Source: Ophiodon elongatus (taxonomy: Eukaryota > Chordata > Actinopteri > Perciformes > Hexagrammidae). From it: a DNA stretch of 64,000 nt. Both the position numbers and the translations under genes were made by a program. Within the stretch, counting starts at the first letter, position 1. Each line of letters begins with the position of its first letter. Shown piece after piece: positions 47,112-59,331 of the stretch. The stretch is taken from the NCBI GenBank assembly GCA_016806645.1, contig JACSYO010002005.1:1879001-1943000 (forward strand). Reading direction: 5' to 3'. Under the pieces are notes generated by a model. The model searched no databases, was not told where the DNA came from, and was given only the letters and a program-made list of their open reading frames with translations.

Positions 47112-48386
47112 TGGTAAAATGTGGTCGAACAGATTTCTCCAAACATACCTGACAGCTCCTATATTCTCTTGAGTGATGGCCCGGTGCTTCAGCTGCTCAT
47201 AACGTACAGCACTGTGGTGGGAGGCCGCTAGTTACTGGATGTTGTCTGTAAGAAACAAACACACCGAGGAAAAGATGCAGTTAGCTCTCTGGCAGCAACA
47301 TCACTTCTATTCTCCCACGCAAGTCTTCGACACAGGCCCTGATGGCCTCCTACACCTTTCACTGCTTTCAAGATATGTTAGCCCGTTAACGCCAAAAGAC
47401 AAATTATCACAATGGAAAGCTAGCTCATTAGAGCGCCGGGGTTCAACAGAAACATTAATTACTGGATACATTCAGAATGTATTAACAACCGCACTCACTT
47501 AGTCTTGAGACTGAGGCACATAAGCCTTTAAAGCAAAGACGCGTTGCGGTGTCAGTCACTCTAATGACACCGAGCAGCCGACGGAGACAGGAGCTGGGAG
47601 GCGGCGGTGGTGGAGTTTGGATACTCCAAACTCCAGTGGGCGGGGAGTCTTTGTTCCAATAAAGCAAACATGCACTAACTTAATCTTTACAACTCAACAC
47701 GAGGTGTGAGTTACACGTCTGTTTTGTCTGCCTTCAGTTTCTGACGGGGGTTTAGGTTTATGTCCGCCACAGAAGTCGTAATTGGAATTCAGCCGAACGT
47801 CATGAATAAAATGTACATCGTGATTATAAACTCTCAAGGAATATCGCTTCTCCAATTATAATTTATGGTTTTCAACTCCATTTTTCATGAAATAAACTGG
47901 GTTCAAAAAGTGAGTTGAAAGACATTTCAGCAACCTGGTAAGTGAGCTAAATTTTAAATCAGTAATAATGATCAACAACCCTGCCAAATAACTGCATGAT
48001 AAAGTATGTTAGGGCCATTTAATGCTCCGATGCCGTAAAATAATTATATAGATTTTTACTTCCCCCTTGAATTGAATGAAAGTGAAAAAAAAAAAAAATG
48101 TCTCTTTCTCACTCTTTTGGTTAACCCCTAACGTTTCTCAGCGTTTCTCAAACCACGTTAAAAACCTGCATAGTGCACGTTTCAACAACAGCTGCTCAAT
48201 AAAGTTCAGCCCCCGTCAGAAGACGGAGAGAAGGGGATGAGAGGAAGTCTCCGAAGTGCTGCTGCTTAACGGGTCAAATGCTGCTGGTTTGTTGGCAGCT
48301 CACACCCGAAGCCACGACTGTGTACCGAGTCCATCCATCTGCTTTGCGGTGCAGCAGGTTTCCTTTGAATGCAGAGGAGTGGAGGC
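47112..48386. other. repeat-poor non-coding sequence
   Basis: 47235-47530 is free of repeats and motif-rich and could be constrained. An A13 run lies near 48086. No exon supported. Confidence 0.3.
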
Positions 48387-48387
48387 C

Positions 48388-48458
<71 letters not shown>

Positions 48459-48471
48459 CACACACACACAC
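48387..48471. repeat. (CA)n microsatellite
   Basis: About 41 units with two CG interruptions. All long open frames here are poly(Thr-His) or poly(Cys-Val). Confidence 0.95.
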
Positions 48472-48699
48472 GAAACCACCACCAGAGGGAAAGATCAAGT
48501 ACATTCATCATGTGGAATGAGGAAGGGCGTGCCAATATCCTACTGACTACAGGTTGGGGAATTAAAAGGACAGTTCTTGTTAATTTTCTTCCTTTTAACC
48601 TGAGAGTAGGTCAAGAACTAGATGAGAGTTCCTATCTTCAGAAATCGTTCCTATCTTCAGAAATAAACTATAGACTGCAGAGGTTAAATTATAATAAGC

Positions 48700-48890
48700 C
48701 ACGCCCCCCCCACCCCTCCCACACTGCTGAACACAGAGCTGTTTGCTTGTTTATTGAAACACTGCGGGTCCCTGGGTCCTCAGCAACGCACCCATGAAGT
48801 ATGAAGTAGATCGGACGAACGGTTTTCGAGATATGCGGAGGACACACAGACAGAGATTCCTTTCTATATAGTAAGATAAAAAATATTTGC
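48700..48890 (+). mobile_element. probable teleost interspersed repeat, family E
   Basis: ACCCATGAAGTATGAAGTAG, ATCGGACGAACGGTTTTCGA, GATATGCGGAGGACACACAG and AGATTCCTTTCTATATAGTA match a well-known fish repeat from memory. Single copy in the window. Confidence 0.55.
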
Positions 48891-50016
48891 AGCTTTAAAT
48901 CATTCTAAACATAAAACAAAACACTGCGCTGTCCTTGATTCATGATGAGTTCAGGTGAAACGTACACAACATGAATGGTTATTTATCTTTTTTTTATAAA
49001 TAAAACATATACATTTGCATAAGCTCTCTTCCAATGGCAAACCTCTTAACATAATTAATGCATTGGAGTGGAAGTAACATATTTACAACAATACAAATTG
49101 CAACCAGGCCAAATATTAATAATACATATAGTAATCCACAAAGAAATAATGAATAAAAAAAAAGGTTGTTCTGCACATCCTAAAACAGTGGCATGTTTTG
49201 AATGATATACATTAACATTAAAGCTGGGATTTTATTTCTTTAAATTAAATTAAATAAAAAATGTTGGTGAACAGGACATTGATATTAAAATACATTTGCT
49301 ATGAGATTTGACCAAAAAACAAATATTTAATGTGATCTGTTATGAAGATAAAAAGATTACAAAAAAAAAAAACAGCAGAAAATGTAATCATTAAATGGTG
49401 TTATGGTGAACCACCTTTTGGAAGCACGGGTAAACAAGCAATTCTTATTTTTTTTGTGAAAATAGGTATGGATATTTTAAGATTCAGTTGTTTTGTAATC
49501 AGTATGAAAGTGTTTTGGGGAGTTAAAAAAAATATATATTTTACAGTATCTGCAGTTCTTAACAGTACCATGACATTTCTCAAGCACACCCAAAGGGAGT
49601 TGCACAAAGAGTTTTCTGTATGAAGTGGGGACATTCAGCTCTGGCACCTTTGATACTTTCAGCAAGTTGGTAAAGTTTATTCCATAAAAATATGAGCTGA
49701 TAAGGAGGATGATAATCTGGGCATTTGGCTACTTTGAACGCGCCTTTAAAAAAAGGTTGTTACGAGCTTTGTGGCTTTTCGTTTGTGTGCTTGAGTCTGT
49801 ATTTTTTGGGACGCCAGATTAAAGGCCCAGCGTGAGTCAGAGGAGACACTTCATTTCTTCAAAGGCCACGAGCTCAACTGGAGGCAGAACTCAAGCTGGG
49901 TGTTCTGTTTTCAGCACAGACGCAGGGAAACACAGTAAAAAAATCATACACGCATGCACATACAGTAAGACAGCAGCCTGTGAAGCTGAGCAAAGCTGTG
50001 CTGCGTTGAGAGCACA
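48891..50016. other. AT-rich non-coding sequence
   Basis: Several A-rich runs and no recognised gene. 48970-49420 is particularly AT-rich. Confidence 0.45.

Positions 50017-50077
<61 letters not shown>
50017..50077. repeat. (CA)n microsatellite
   Basis: About 30 uninterrupted units. Confidence 0.95.
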
Positions 50078-50081
<4 letters not shown>

Positions 50082-50221
50082 ACCAATTTGTAGTGACAAA
50101 CTGCAGGGTGGAACTCCAGTTGGACTTCTGTTCACCTTTCCACATCTGAAGACGCCATCCATTAGCGCTGGGCTGTCAAGGCATGCTGGGAAACCCGCTC
50201 ACATACACATTGATCTTACAG

Positions 50222-50225
<4 letters not shown>

Positions 50226-50286
<61 letters not shown>

Positions 50287-50297
50287 CGCTCACACAG
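50226..50297. repeat. (CA)n microsatellite with AAAC interruptions
   Basis: Two ACAAACAC breaks about 20 bp apart give a higher-order pattern; a GCTCAC break precedes the end. Confidence 0.95.
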
Positions 50298-51039
50298 ATA
50301 AAGCTCTGTCCTGTTGGTGGCGTTGACTTCGGTGAGAGTTCCGTAGGCCGCATACTGGCGGCAGCTTCAAAATAGTTCAAAGACACTTTTCTAACACACC
50401 ACGCATTGTGTACATTGATATGAGTTGCACTTAAATGAGCAATCACAAATTGGGATGTCACATCACATATGCCAGAAACAATATTTAGTGTGTTCCAATA
50501 CACTGTGTGTCAAATACAGCGTACCAAAAATACCAAGATGTCCTACGGCGGTTGGTCGCATTCTGCAGTATGAAAGCCAGCAAGCTTCTCTGGCTCTTCT
50601 GAGCCACAATCCTCTGCACATATAATATATATGAGCAAGAGGGTCAAAGTTCAAGGTCCAATGTTGTGATGGAGTAGTGTGTCCCAAATTAATAGCTGCT
50701 GTATGCAACACTTCGTACTTTGTAAAAGCAGATGCAGTCTGTAACAAAAGTAAAAAGAAACAGTCTGCAGTCTGGAACGCAGTCCGGTCCATCGTATATC
50801 AAATATCTCAGCATGTATTTCTATGAATATATTTTACAGGACAATCATGTCGACCTCATGGTGAACTTTATTTGACTTCGTATATCTAGCTCCACCATTT
50901 ATGAGGAAATACCTGTACTGTACTGTAGTTGTTAATGCCTCCGATACAGCCTAACGCAGATATTAGTGGGGTAATTATTACCTGTTTACCTTTGTTTGGA
51001 TCAGAATCACTATCGGGAAGGAAACAATTATATCTCTAA
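50298..51039. other. non-coding sequence, possible old repeat
   Basis: 50480-50800 has repeat-like wording (GTGTGTCCCAAATTAATAGC, GCAGTCTGGAACGCAGTCCG) that I vaguely associate with fish repeats, but no copy is in the window. Confidence 0.3.
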
Positions 51040-51330
51040 TGTATATAAAACTACCAGTTATGTCAATCATTATATATTTATTGCAGCATATTTGCACTTT
51101 TGCATTATTGTTAACGATTAACAGAAACAATCCTGACTTTCGAACATTTTATGTTGTTGTTCCTTGTTGTATTGTTTATATACTTGCTAAATACAGAATG
51201 TATTCATATTATTTATTTACTCTTGTTGTTGTCCTTGTTTTATCTGTATTTGTATTTCTGCACATGTACAAAGAGTACAACGTGTACACTCTTACCGGGC
51301 CAACAAAGCTGATATCTGATTAATCATTCA
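51040..51330 (+). mobile_element. probable LINE 3' UTR remnant
   Basis: T-rich sequence with TTTGCACTTTTGCATTATTG, TTGTTGTTCCTTGTTGTATT and a terminal CCAACAAAGCTGATATCTGA. It reads like a decayed version of the AATAAAGCTGATTCTGATT ends of fish L2-type LINEs. The open frame through it is not coding. Confidence 0.4.
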
Positions 51331-52044
51331 AGCAGATTCAGTATAAATCTTTATTTTAAACAAATGTTGCATCCAGGAGTCAGACCTTCTCAGAGTGGAC
51401 ATGTTAAGCACAGGCGTATCTAATAACATTAACACTGACTTAATTTAATTTCGGTGTGCCAGGAAGCCGTGGCAGTGAGTCAACGGAAAAACAACAAGGG
51501 CCCTGACACTGGAACACCTAAGTGGAATGCAGCCATCGTTAATGTAATTAGCTCCGCCTTAGCTTGACATGTCGGCCTAATTAGATATCAGCGTTTGTTA
51601 TGTGGAGATCATGAGGAAAATCCTGAATTGTGAATTCAATGAAACACTTTGTGAGGTTTTTATGTGTCTATTGATTAATCTCTAATAGCCTAAGTAAGCA
51701 GTGGAGCGGCCGGGCTGTCACTCTCCAGCTCGCATAGTACACGCCTGCAAATTGATGGCTCGCTAAAGGCAATGTGGGTGAGTCTGAGACGGGCAATGCT
51801 GCGGTTTCAATCTTCTTTTCTGTTTTTTTTCTTCTCACAATGTGTTGGAACACACACGAACACGCACACACAGCCACCTATGTAGACTGTGCAGTGTGAT
51901 TTATTCACACAAATACACTCAGAAAAGCACAACCACACACAGGCATATATACACATGCATATACTATAATGTATGACAAGTACATTTTTCATGTTTGTGA
52001 AACTTTTTGTTCCCTCAGCCAGGATGCACGCATGCGTCTGTCTG
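51331..52044. other. non-coding sequence
   Basis: Repeat-free between 51440 and 51780; scattered CACA words at 51850-51950. Nothing recognised. Confidence 0.4.
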
Positions 52045-52102
52045 TGAGTGAGTGAGTGAGTGAGTGAGTGAGTGAGTGAGTGAGTGAGTGAGTGAGTGAG
52101 TG
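52045..52102. repeat. (TGAG)14 tetranucleotide array
   Basis: About 14 perfect TGAG units, the only long tetranucleotide array in the window. Minus-strand frames through it give Ser-Leu-Thr-His repeats. Confidence 0.95.
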
Positions 52103-53337
52103 TGCCCCTCTGTGTCTGTCCACAGCCAATCTTGCATTCCGCTGCAACAAACTGCATAATCATTTTTTATCGGCCTGTTTATGGCTGCATGCTCAAGGAC
52201 CTCTCGTTGTTGAGGTGACTCACACCGGCTCGTAACACCGTTTATTGCCTGTTTCATACAGCCGTTGGACGGTGTGTTTGGCTAACAGCTAACGGTACAG
52301 TGACACAGTCCAGCCTTTCTACTGGGCATAAACTTCCCATTTTACACGCGTATTGTCAAAAAACAATCGACTTGAAGCGTCTTAAGTCGAACCAGTGCAG
52401 ACATCTGCATAGATGTGTGAGATCTGCAAGTGAAACGCAGGTCTGGTACTTGTGCGGTCAAGAAGGGGGGTTAGCCAATTGTGGGATTTATTCAGGCAGT
52501 CACACGTTACAGCTGTGGCCACTGCAGACACACCTGGCGGAGATTTGCACTCTACTGAGTGCCCCTTTCTAGTTTTTTTTTTATGCTCCCGCAGGACTTC
52601 AGGTTGTCATGTTGTTTACTGTTAAGAGACACTGATCCTTGTTTTTTAACTAAGCTGTCTGACGTCCCAAGACAATTCACACAGAGACACAGATCAGCAT
52701 CTCCCCAGGTGGTGCATGTGTACGAGGGAGTACCGCCTCACAGCCGAGTAAAACTTCTTCCAGATTTCTGTTTCTTCTATTATCAATGTCAGAATATTTT
52801 CTCTCTTTCCAAAGGAAAGCTTTTCCTCATCTCAGCAGTGGTAATCTGTCTCCCACAACAAATAACTTGCAGTTTGATTATCAATCTCCGCCGTGAAAGC
52901 CTCAGACCGATTCAGTGCTTTCCATTCAAACTATGCGGTATTAATATCCACCCAAGAGAATATGACCAGACTGCTAAGGTTATTAAGATATGAACCATTA
53001 GCTGGTAATGTGTTGGAGAATGGCTCATGACCTCCACCTTAGTATTTAACATTTAAATGTACTGCATGACTCATGACAGCCATTTAGAGAAAGAAGAGAC
53101 GGAGAGAGAAAGAGAGAGAGGAGTTTTTTTGTGTGTGAGGACTGGGAGAGAGCGCGAGAAAGCAGCCGCAGAATGACTTATTAAATTACGGGTCAGACAG
53201 AGGTGAGATTGGAGTTACGCAGGTGAAATAAGGTTAATGTTGTTTGGAGCCGATGCAAATGCATTGATTCATCAAACTGCTACACTGTCGTGTGATCCAA
53301 AATAGAGCAGGTGAGTTTACTTGTTTAATCCGTGAAA

Positions 53338-53339
<2 letters not shown>
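52103..53339. other. non-coding sequence
   Basis: The open frame at 52559-52993 (144 codons) is unusually long and does not cross an array, but its product has no recognisable domain, signal or repeat. GA-rich runs occur at 53096-53126. Confidence 0.4.

Positions 53340-53386
<47 letters not shown>
53340..53386. repeat. (CA)n microsatellite
   Basis: About 23 units with one CG break at the right end. Confidence 0.95.
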
Positions 53387-53559
53387 TCGTGGAATAGTGC
53401 TGCAGGAATGAGTCCTAAACCCAGTAAGGAGTTGCTTCGTCTCAAAGTTAATGGGCTTTTTGAATGTGGTTTTGGTTATATGCCTGAAATGAGGTCTATG
53501 GTTAACACAAGCTTGAGAGATTTCAAGGTTTGCGTTGCTAAACGTGTCCCAGCTGCAAG

Positions 53560-53695
53560 TCTTTGTGACTGTGGGAGGAAGCCGGAGAACCCGGAGGGAA
53601 CCCACGCTGACACGGGGAGAACGTGCAAACTCCACACAGAAGGACCGCCCAGACCGGGGATCGAACCCTGGCCCCTCTTGCTACTACACACCTAC
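53560..53695 (+). mobile_element. LINE/SINE 3' tail repeat (right half)
   Basis: TGTGGGAGGAAGCCGGAGAA, GGAACCCACGCTGACACGGG, GAGAACGTGCAAACTCCACA and CCGGGGATCGAACCCTGG form one of the best-known fish interspersed repeats (L2/CR1-type LINE tail shared by several SINEs). The piece at 56215-56345 is the left half of the same consensus as I recall it. Confidence 0.8.
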
Positions 53696-56054
53696 TTTAT
53701 GATATAATCAACTTCAATATATTTATGTAATATTGTAAGACTAGTGGAGGTGAAGCAATCCAGGTGTAGCTGACATAAAGGAGATAATGAAAATCAAAAT
53801 GTCTACTTATTGCATATTTAATGTATTTTAACAGTAAGTGTAGGGAGCAATGTTTGGTAAAAGTTTCTATGACGCATTACAAACATGCCTTACATTCTTT
53901 TTATAGCATTGCATAATCATAGTTATAAGCTGTCGTAAATATTCACAAGACTTACATATTTTGTATTCATAATTGCTGCCATTGACATACCACCATCGAA
54001 CGTATCATAATTTCAATAGTTGTAATACAATATAATCTTTTCAAAATGTATCATGATTTCCGTTATATTGCATTATAATGTGATCATAAGTCACTATAAG
54101 TCACTGTTTGCTTTAACAAAAAAAAAAAGTAAAATAATCTCACAACGTGTTGTGTATTGTTCTTGCACAGATTCAACTATATTTTTTTGGGTTTTTCCGA
54201 GTGGGTACCCATTTTGTTTGCATCAGAAACCCTCACGAGGATGCACGTTGGTGACACGACACACACTCCTGTTGCTATACATCATTAATTAAGCAGTAAT
54301 CAACTGTTGATTGCCAAATGTTTCACGAGGAAGTAAATGCATTCTGCACGTTTTTTAGAGCCTCGAGGATGCACATAATGAGTTTTAGTAAGAAGCACAG
54401 AACCTCCACAGGGCTCCTTTATGGCAAAACTAAAAACCTCATTTTGAGATGTAAATGTCTGTAAAATTGCTTTCCTCACTGACTTTTTCATGATATGCAC
54501 ATGTCAACAAAAGCAGACTGATGATTATTTAATAATTTATTTTCCTTTTATATATGAACCGCTGCCTATCTGCATGTTACTTTGCCCCACAACTGCAAAT
54601 TAGAAGAAAACACATTCATTTGACTCGCTAGATGCACTTTTTGCAAGGAATTTTATATGTTTTTTTAACAATAAATCCAATGAAAAGGATAAAAAAACAA
54701 ACTGTTAATTGATTCTAATAACAAATATGTTATGTGCATCCTGATATCTCTTCCTATGTGCCATTAAAAGCAACATCAGTGAACCACACTGCGCTGGGTC
54801 CCATGCTCCTTCAGTACCACGAACACACCGCAGTTTATTTTAAAGTCACTCCCACATACACGTGCACTGCCCTGCTGCCAATACTCAGATTAGTCCTCAT
54901 TCGAAAATAGTCCCTTACAAATACACCATTTCCTCCAGTTGCGTCACATTTGCTAAAAGAAAAAAAGAAAAAAAAAACTACGGTGCCCAGCTGTTTTAGA
55001 AAAGTCTTTTTGAAAAATGAAACTACGTATTTGTGACCTGTTTTCAAAGATTTATGTTACGTGTAGGTGCAACCGACAGAGTGGCTGCAGGTGTTGTGGT
55101 ATTTGTTAATGAGATGCCTCATTATTTTTTCCTTCAACTGTTTGAGTAATGTTACGACAGACTGGACACATTTTTTTTTATAAATCAATGAATTTCCTGG
55201 CCTATATTACTTTATTTTATTATATTTGAATATCATGTCAAAAAATCGGTTTCCTGGGAAAGCAGTTCTTGTTTTCAAACGTGCCGCGGAGATAAATGAA
55301 TGACATCGATGTTCACGGGGATTAAAGTTTAATACAAGAGAAGAGCGGTCAGAGCTGACATACATCCGGCTTTGTGCCGTTAAACATCCACTTTGCCGAC
55401 GCTGAGCGGCGATAACTTGTCTAGAAGACGGTAAACAGATTCATCTATTCTCAGCCGGAGCTATTCAACTCAAAAACCTCATGATTGAAATCTCCCTTAT
55501 ATTATAGTCTATCAGTCCATTTTATCAGGAAGCAGACTTAATGAATGGAAAATCTGCGCATGTGGCACAGTTTAAATGAAGCCTCCCGCTTTTAATTGCT
55601 CCGCTGTGCCTCATACACTTGATGGCTAAAATGATGTCTTTGGTGAAAAAGACAAAAACATTTCGGTCCATAAAACACGAGCTGATATATTCTGGGAGAC
55701 CTGCCAAAATGGATATTGATGAAGTAAGTAACTGTGACCTCTGTTACCTTGGAAATGCAGCCAAACTGACCCAGTTCTCACACACATACGCCTTATTAAT
55801 ATCCTGAGATTCATAATGATAAAGGTCTGAGCTCACGTAACATTTCACAGTAATTACACTGAAAATCCCTTGTAATTAAGTTGATGTAATTAAACTGTCC
55901 ACTGTTCCTTCAGCTCTCGGTCCTTTTCGCAGCTCGATCGTCACTCAGAGCTCCAGACAGCACAGATGTGATCTCAATATCCAAACGTGTTGAAAACCAA
56001 ACAAGGCCAAACAGAGAGACCATTTGATGAATTTAAAAAAAACGTGTCGTGGCT
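53696..56054. other. AT-rich then repeat-poor non-coding sequence
   Basis: 53700-55250 is AT-rich with several short inverted words, such as around 53990-54080. 55300-55900 is better balanced and repeat-free. A donor-like GATGAAGTAAGTAAC at 55718-55732 has no acceptable upstream acceptor, so no exon is called. Confidence 0.35.
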
Positions 56055-56170
56055 GATATGAGATGTCGAAGGCTCAATCCCAACGTCCCCCCCCAAGGGC
56101 CTTAAAGCCTGAACCCTCAGGGTTGAGTGTGAGAGGCTGTGAGGGCTTGAAATGGTGCAAATACGAATGG
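56055..56170 (+). mobile_element. possible SINE-like fragment
   Basis: GAAGGCTCAATCCCAACGTC is B-box-like, and CCAAGGGCCTTAAAGCCTGA followed by ACCCTCAGGGTTGAGTG recalls the CCTTGAGCAAGGCACTTAACCCTC part of fish tRNA-derived repeats. Weak. Confidence 0.25.
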
Positions 56171-56214
56171 GACAGCTTTGCTGCAAACATATCACGTTAC
56201 CATGACAACTCATA

Positions 56215-56345
56215 ATATTCCATTCCATTGTCCGAACCGCTTATCCTCTTCAGGGTCGCGGGGAAGCCGGAGCCGATCCCAGCTGACGTTGGGGCGAAGG
56301 TCGCCAGTTTATTACAGGGCACGTATAGAGACAGACAACCATTCA
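56215..56345 (+). mobile_element. LINE/SINE tail repeat (left half)
   Basis: CCGAACCGCTTATCCTCTTC, AGGGTCGCGGGGAAGCCGGA, GATCCCAGCTGACGTTGGGG and AGAGACAGACAACCATTCAA follow the teleost consensus of this repeat. It is cut off before the part seen at 53560-53695. Confidence 0.8.
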
Positions 56346-56989
56346 ATTATGTATAGTTGTGGATATGTATTTTAACTTTTTACTCCCTGATTTGAAAGTC
56401 TTCCAGGCTCTTTCCTCACAAGATGAGAGGTAATTTCAAATATTTGATTTTTCTTGTTTTTGTCAAAACGGCTAAAATGACAAAATGAAATGTTTGATGG
56501 ATAAATCTGTGTAATAAAATCTCTGCTTGCGTTCCTCTGATTTCATGTGTTTCCACGTTCCATCTTTAATCCCTAATGTCTCTGAGTAAATGTAATAAAC
56601 CAGGCTGAACACACATGCGCCGTCCTCTTTGTTAACCTTATTTTTAGTCTCCATGCTTGCACTAGTAACCCTTGTGTTAAGCGTAACATTGCTATGAATT
56701 GTGGGTAATTCCCTTCGGCAAAGTCTGCAGAAATGCAGACTTGTGGAAAGTCTTCTTAAAAGGACTCAAAATGTCCGCGAGAGATCCCTCAAACACTCGA
56801 CGATTTGACAGTGGGACAGCCCGAAACCCTCAGGGACTTTTACGGGAGGGCGCCTCGCAGTCCGTGAGTCCGTGAGAGTGGAGATTGGGATCGGGCGACC
56901 GACTTTGCATTTGTTCCAGTCACTTTACCAAAAACTTGCAGTGTTGAGAAATAATTAGTGGAGACTGAGGAAAAAGCCTCGAGATGCAA
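56346..56989. other. non-coding sequence
   Basis: Could contain more of the LINE body upstream of 56990, but no reverse-transcriptase motif is readable. Confidence 0.35.
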
Positions 56990-57705
56990 TCGTAGCCCCC
57001 GGGCCCCATGGTCCTTAAATATGGCCCTGGGTGTATATACAAGAAGTGGATGAGCAGAGGAAGCGGAGATTCCTGCAGAAAGACTTTGGGAATCATAGAA
57101 CACGTTTTTTCCAACAGCTTCTTCCCTGCCACAGTCAGACTGATGGCAAAACAAAACTATTGAAATATGTGTAACAATAACCCAACATTACCTCACTTCA
57201 CTTATCATGTGCAATATGTGATGTATTATTATCTGTGAAATAGGATCATGTGTCATATACCTTCTGATAAAGGTGCAATATTCTAACTGTGCAATATCCC
57301 CACATAACTTTCTTCCACCTCTCAAAATGTGCAATATTCCCATATAACTCTCCCCTTTCCCCTCTTTTCACAAGGAACAGCACTCAGGACGAGCCTATTT
57401 ATTACTGTTATTTAACATCTGCCCTCTCCTTTGTTGAGAACTTGTTTTTTTAAAACTGTCTCTATAAGTGTACATATTACCACCTCTCTTGTACATATTA
57501 CCACCTTTCTGTACATATTACCACCTTATGTATAGTGTTTTCTTTTTCTTTTTCTTATTACAGTGTGTTTTTATTTCTTAAACTGTTGACTCTGAGAGAG
57601 CCTTGCACAAGAATTCCAATGTGTCTGGACTGTTGGTCTATGCACAAATGGCAAATAAAAAACCTTGAACCCTTGAACCTTGAACCTTGAACCTTGAATC
57701 TATCA
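56990..57705 (+). mobile_element. LINE 3' end with ORF terminus, 3' UTR and CTTGAAC tail
   Basis: The frame starting at 57101 reads HVFSNSFFPATVRLMAKQNY then a stop at 57161, typical of the end of fish L2/CR1-group ORF2 (F.NSFFP.A.RL). A T-rich 3' UTR follows, with three GTGCAATAT words and a 20-bp triplicate at 57471-57527. It ends AATAAAAAACCTTGAAC and about five CTTGAAC/CTTGAA units (57660-57700), the microsatellite-like tail used by these LINEs. The copy is 5'-truncated. Confidence 0.8.
57471..57527. repeat. three tandem copies of a 20-bp unit
   Basis: TACATATTACCACCT followed by CTCTTG or TTCTG occurs three times inside the LINE 3' UTR. Confidence 0.9.
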
Positions 57706-58384
57706 GTCTGTTCTGGCCGGTGCACTGAACTACACCGTCATCTGCTGGGAGATCTGCATTGGAACCAACAAACTGAATAAACTCACTACTACGGCTAACG
57801 GATAATTGGCTGCTAACCAGACACCTTTAAAGTTGTGTTAAGTAGTGCAGGACACTGAACAGACTGTGATTCATTATGGATAATCCTGACCGCCGACTGG
57901 ACAGACTGCGGAGCTCTTTCTCAAACAGATTGATTCAGCTTCGCTGTCACACGTAATGAGAAGTGGAAATCTTTCCTGCCCAAGGCGATAACTCTCTACA
58001 ACACCTCACGTCTCTCTAACAGAGAACTCTCAAAACTCTCAGCTTTCTAGTTTCAGTCGCAACAAAACTCCTCTGTGTTTTGCTCCTTACTAATCATCAG
58101 AAGGTATTCCCAGTCTCATTATATTAAAAATAACTGTGTATCGTATGTTATCCTAAAAAAACGTTGTTTAGTATATTTATAGAGTATTCTAGGATATTCT
58201 TTATGTTGTGTATACTATACATTATATATATATATATATATATATCTTCTAGCGTTGATAAGCATATTTACTGTGAATTTGCTGATGTGACTTTATTTAC
58301 TACAAAGTTTGGAAACCAATATTTAAGTGAAGTCTGAAGTTTCTTTACACATAAAATAATGATCCCAGTCTGAGTATTAATTAA
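57706..58384. other. non-coding sequence with (TA)n
   Basis: A (TA)n array of about 12 units lies at 58222-58245. Nothing else recognised. Confidence 0.5.
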
Positions 58385-58480
58385 ACACTGGTATCACAAC
58401 GATACTCGCTTTCGGCCGATGCCTAAAGTCCAGGTATCGCCATCGGTAACGGGGCAGAAAAAGTCTGATTGGTGCATTAC
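58385..58480 (+). mobile_element. hAT-like repeat, family M (copy 3)
   Basis: CGATACTCGCTTTCGGCCGA, CCAGGTATCGCCATCGGTAA and GATTGGTGCATTACTAG match the family M consensus with its GGTGCAT..CTAG terminus. Confidence 0.5.
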
Positions 58481-58650
58481 TAGTTTTATTATATTGCATC
58501 ATGTATCATTGCCTTTAATGCACCTTTTTATGTCTTTAATCCTATATTATTGTATTGATGTAAACCCATCAGCCCTTAACTTGAAAGCTCTTTGGTTCCA
58601 TTATGGTTGTTTTTAAATGTACTATAAACGAATTGAAACGAAAACCTGAG
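58481..58650 (+). mobile_element. probable LINE 3' terminus
   Basis: GAAAGCTCTTTGGTTCCATT and GGTTGTTTTTAAATGTACTA resemble the AAAGCACTTTG...AAATGTGCTATAAATAAA ends of fish LINEs and the end of the copy at 12700-12795. It begins immediately after the family M terminus. Confidence 0.45.
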
Positions 58651-59305
58651 ATATCTGTATTTTCAATCCATAGTGGCCTCAAATCTAATTTAGGCTGAAT
58701 TTTGAATTTTGAACAGCAAAGAGTTCATGTTTTCTGCTCAGTTTTCTCAGGAAGATAATTAGAAGAATTTCACCCAAACAATGGGGAGAGGTTCTAAACG
58801 CTCCGTGTCTCCTCCTCATATCCTCTCAAACTGTTTGCTTTAGCATCAGGCAGCAGCTTCTGACACCAGAGGCAAATGCTCAAATAAAAAAAAAAAAAAA
58901 ACTCAACTGAATAACACAACGGCAGGAGGCAGCGTTCAAAATCCCTCACTTTTTACTGTAGCTGCAGACTCACATTCGGTGCACTCTGCAGCGCGCTACA
59001 GTACTTTGTCTTCTGTTCTTGCCAAGTCAACACACAATACACCACCCTTACTTAATTTTCCAATAAATTCCCCTAACGCTGTTTTCTCCGCTGACAAAAA
59101 AAAAACAAAAAAAAACAAACATTGAGCTATTGGGACAAGAATCTGTGCAGACACAGGAGCTGAGTAGCACCAGTGTCCTCCAGCCCGGACGAGAGCCGTT
59201 CGGTTTTAGAGCCGGTGGAACTGCTGAGCCTGCAGCTGCTGTTCCATCAATAAAAGCAACCCCTCTACACTTTACGGACAACACCATCAAAAACGTACAC
59301 CTGTA
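58651..59305. other. non-coding sequence
   Basis: An A16 run lies near 58886. No gene recognised. Confidence 0.45.
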
Positions 59306-59331
59306 TACACACACACACACACACACACACA
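59306..59331. repeat. (CA)n microsatellite
   Basis: About 13 units. Confidence 0.9.

Noticed and set aside
52559..52993. 144-codon plus-strand open frame not caused by an array
   Set aside because: No domain, signal peptide or membrane pattern that makes sense; no flanking splice sites of quality.
55619..55807. Coding exon ending at the GTAAGTAAC donor near 55725
   Set aside because: No acceptor with a pyrimidine tract upstream, and the peptide is unrecognised.
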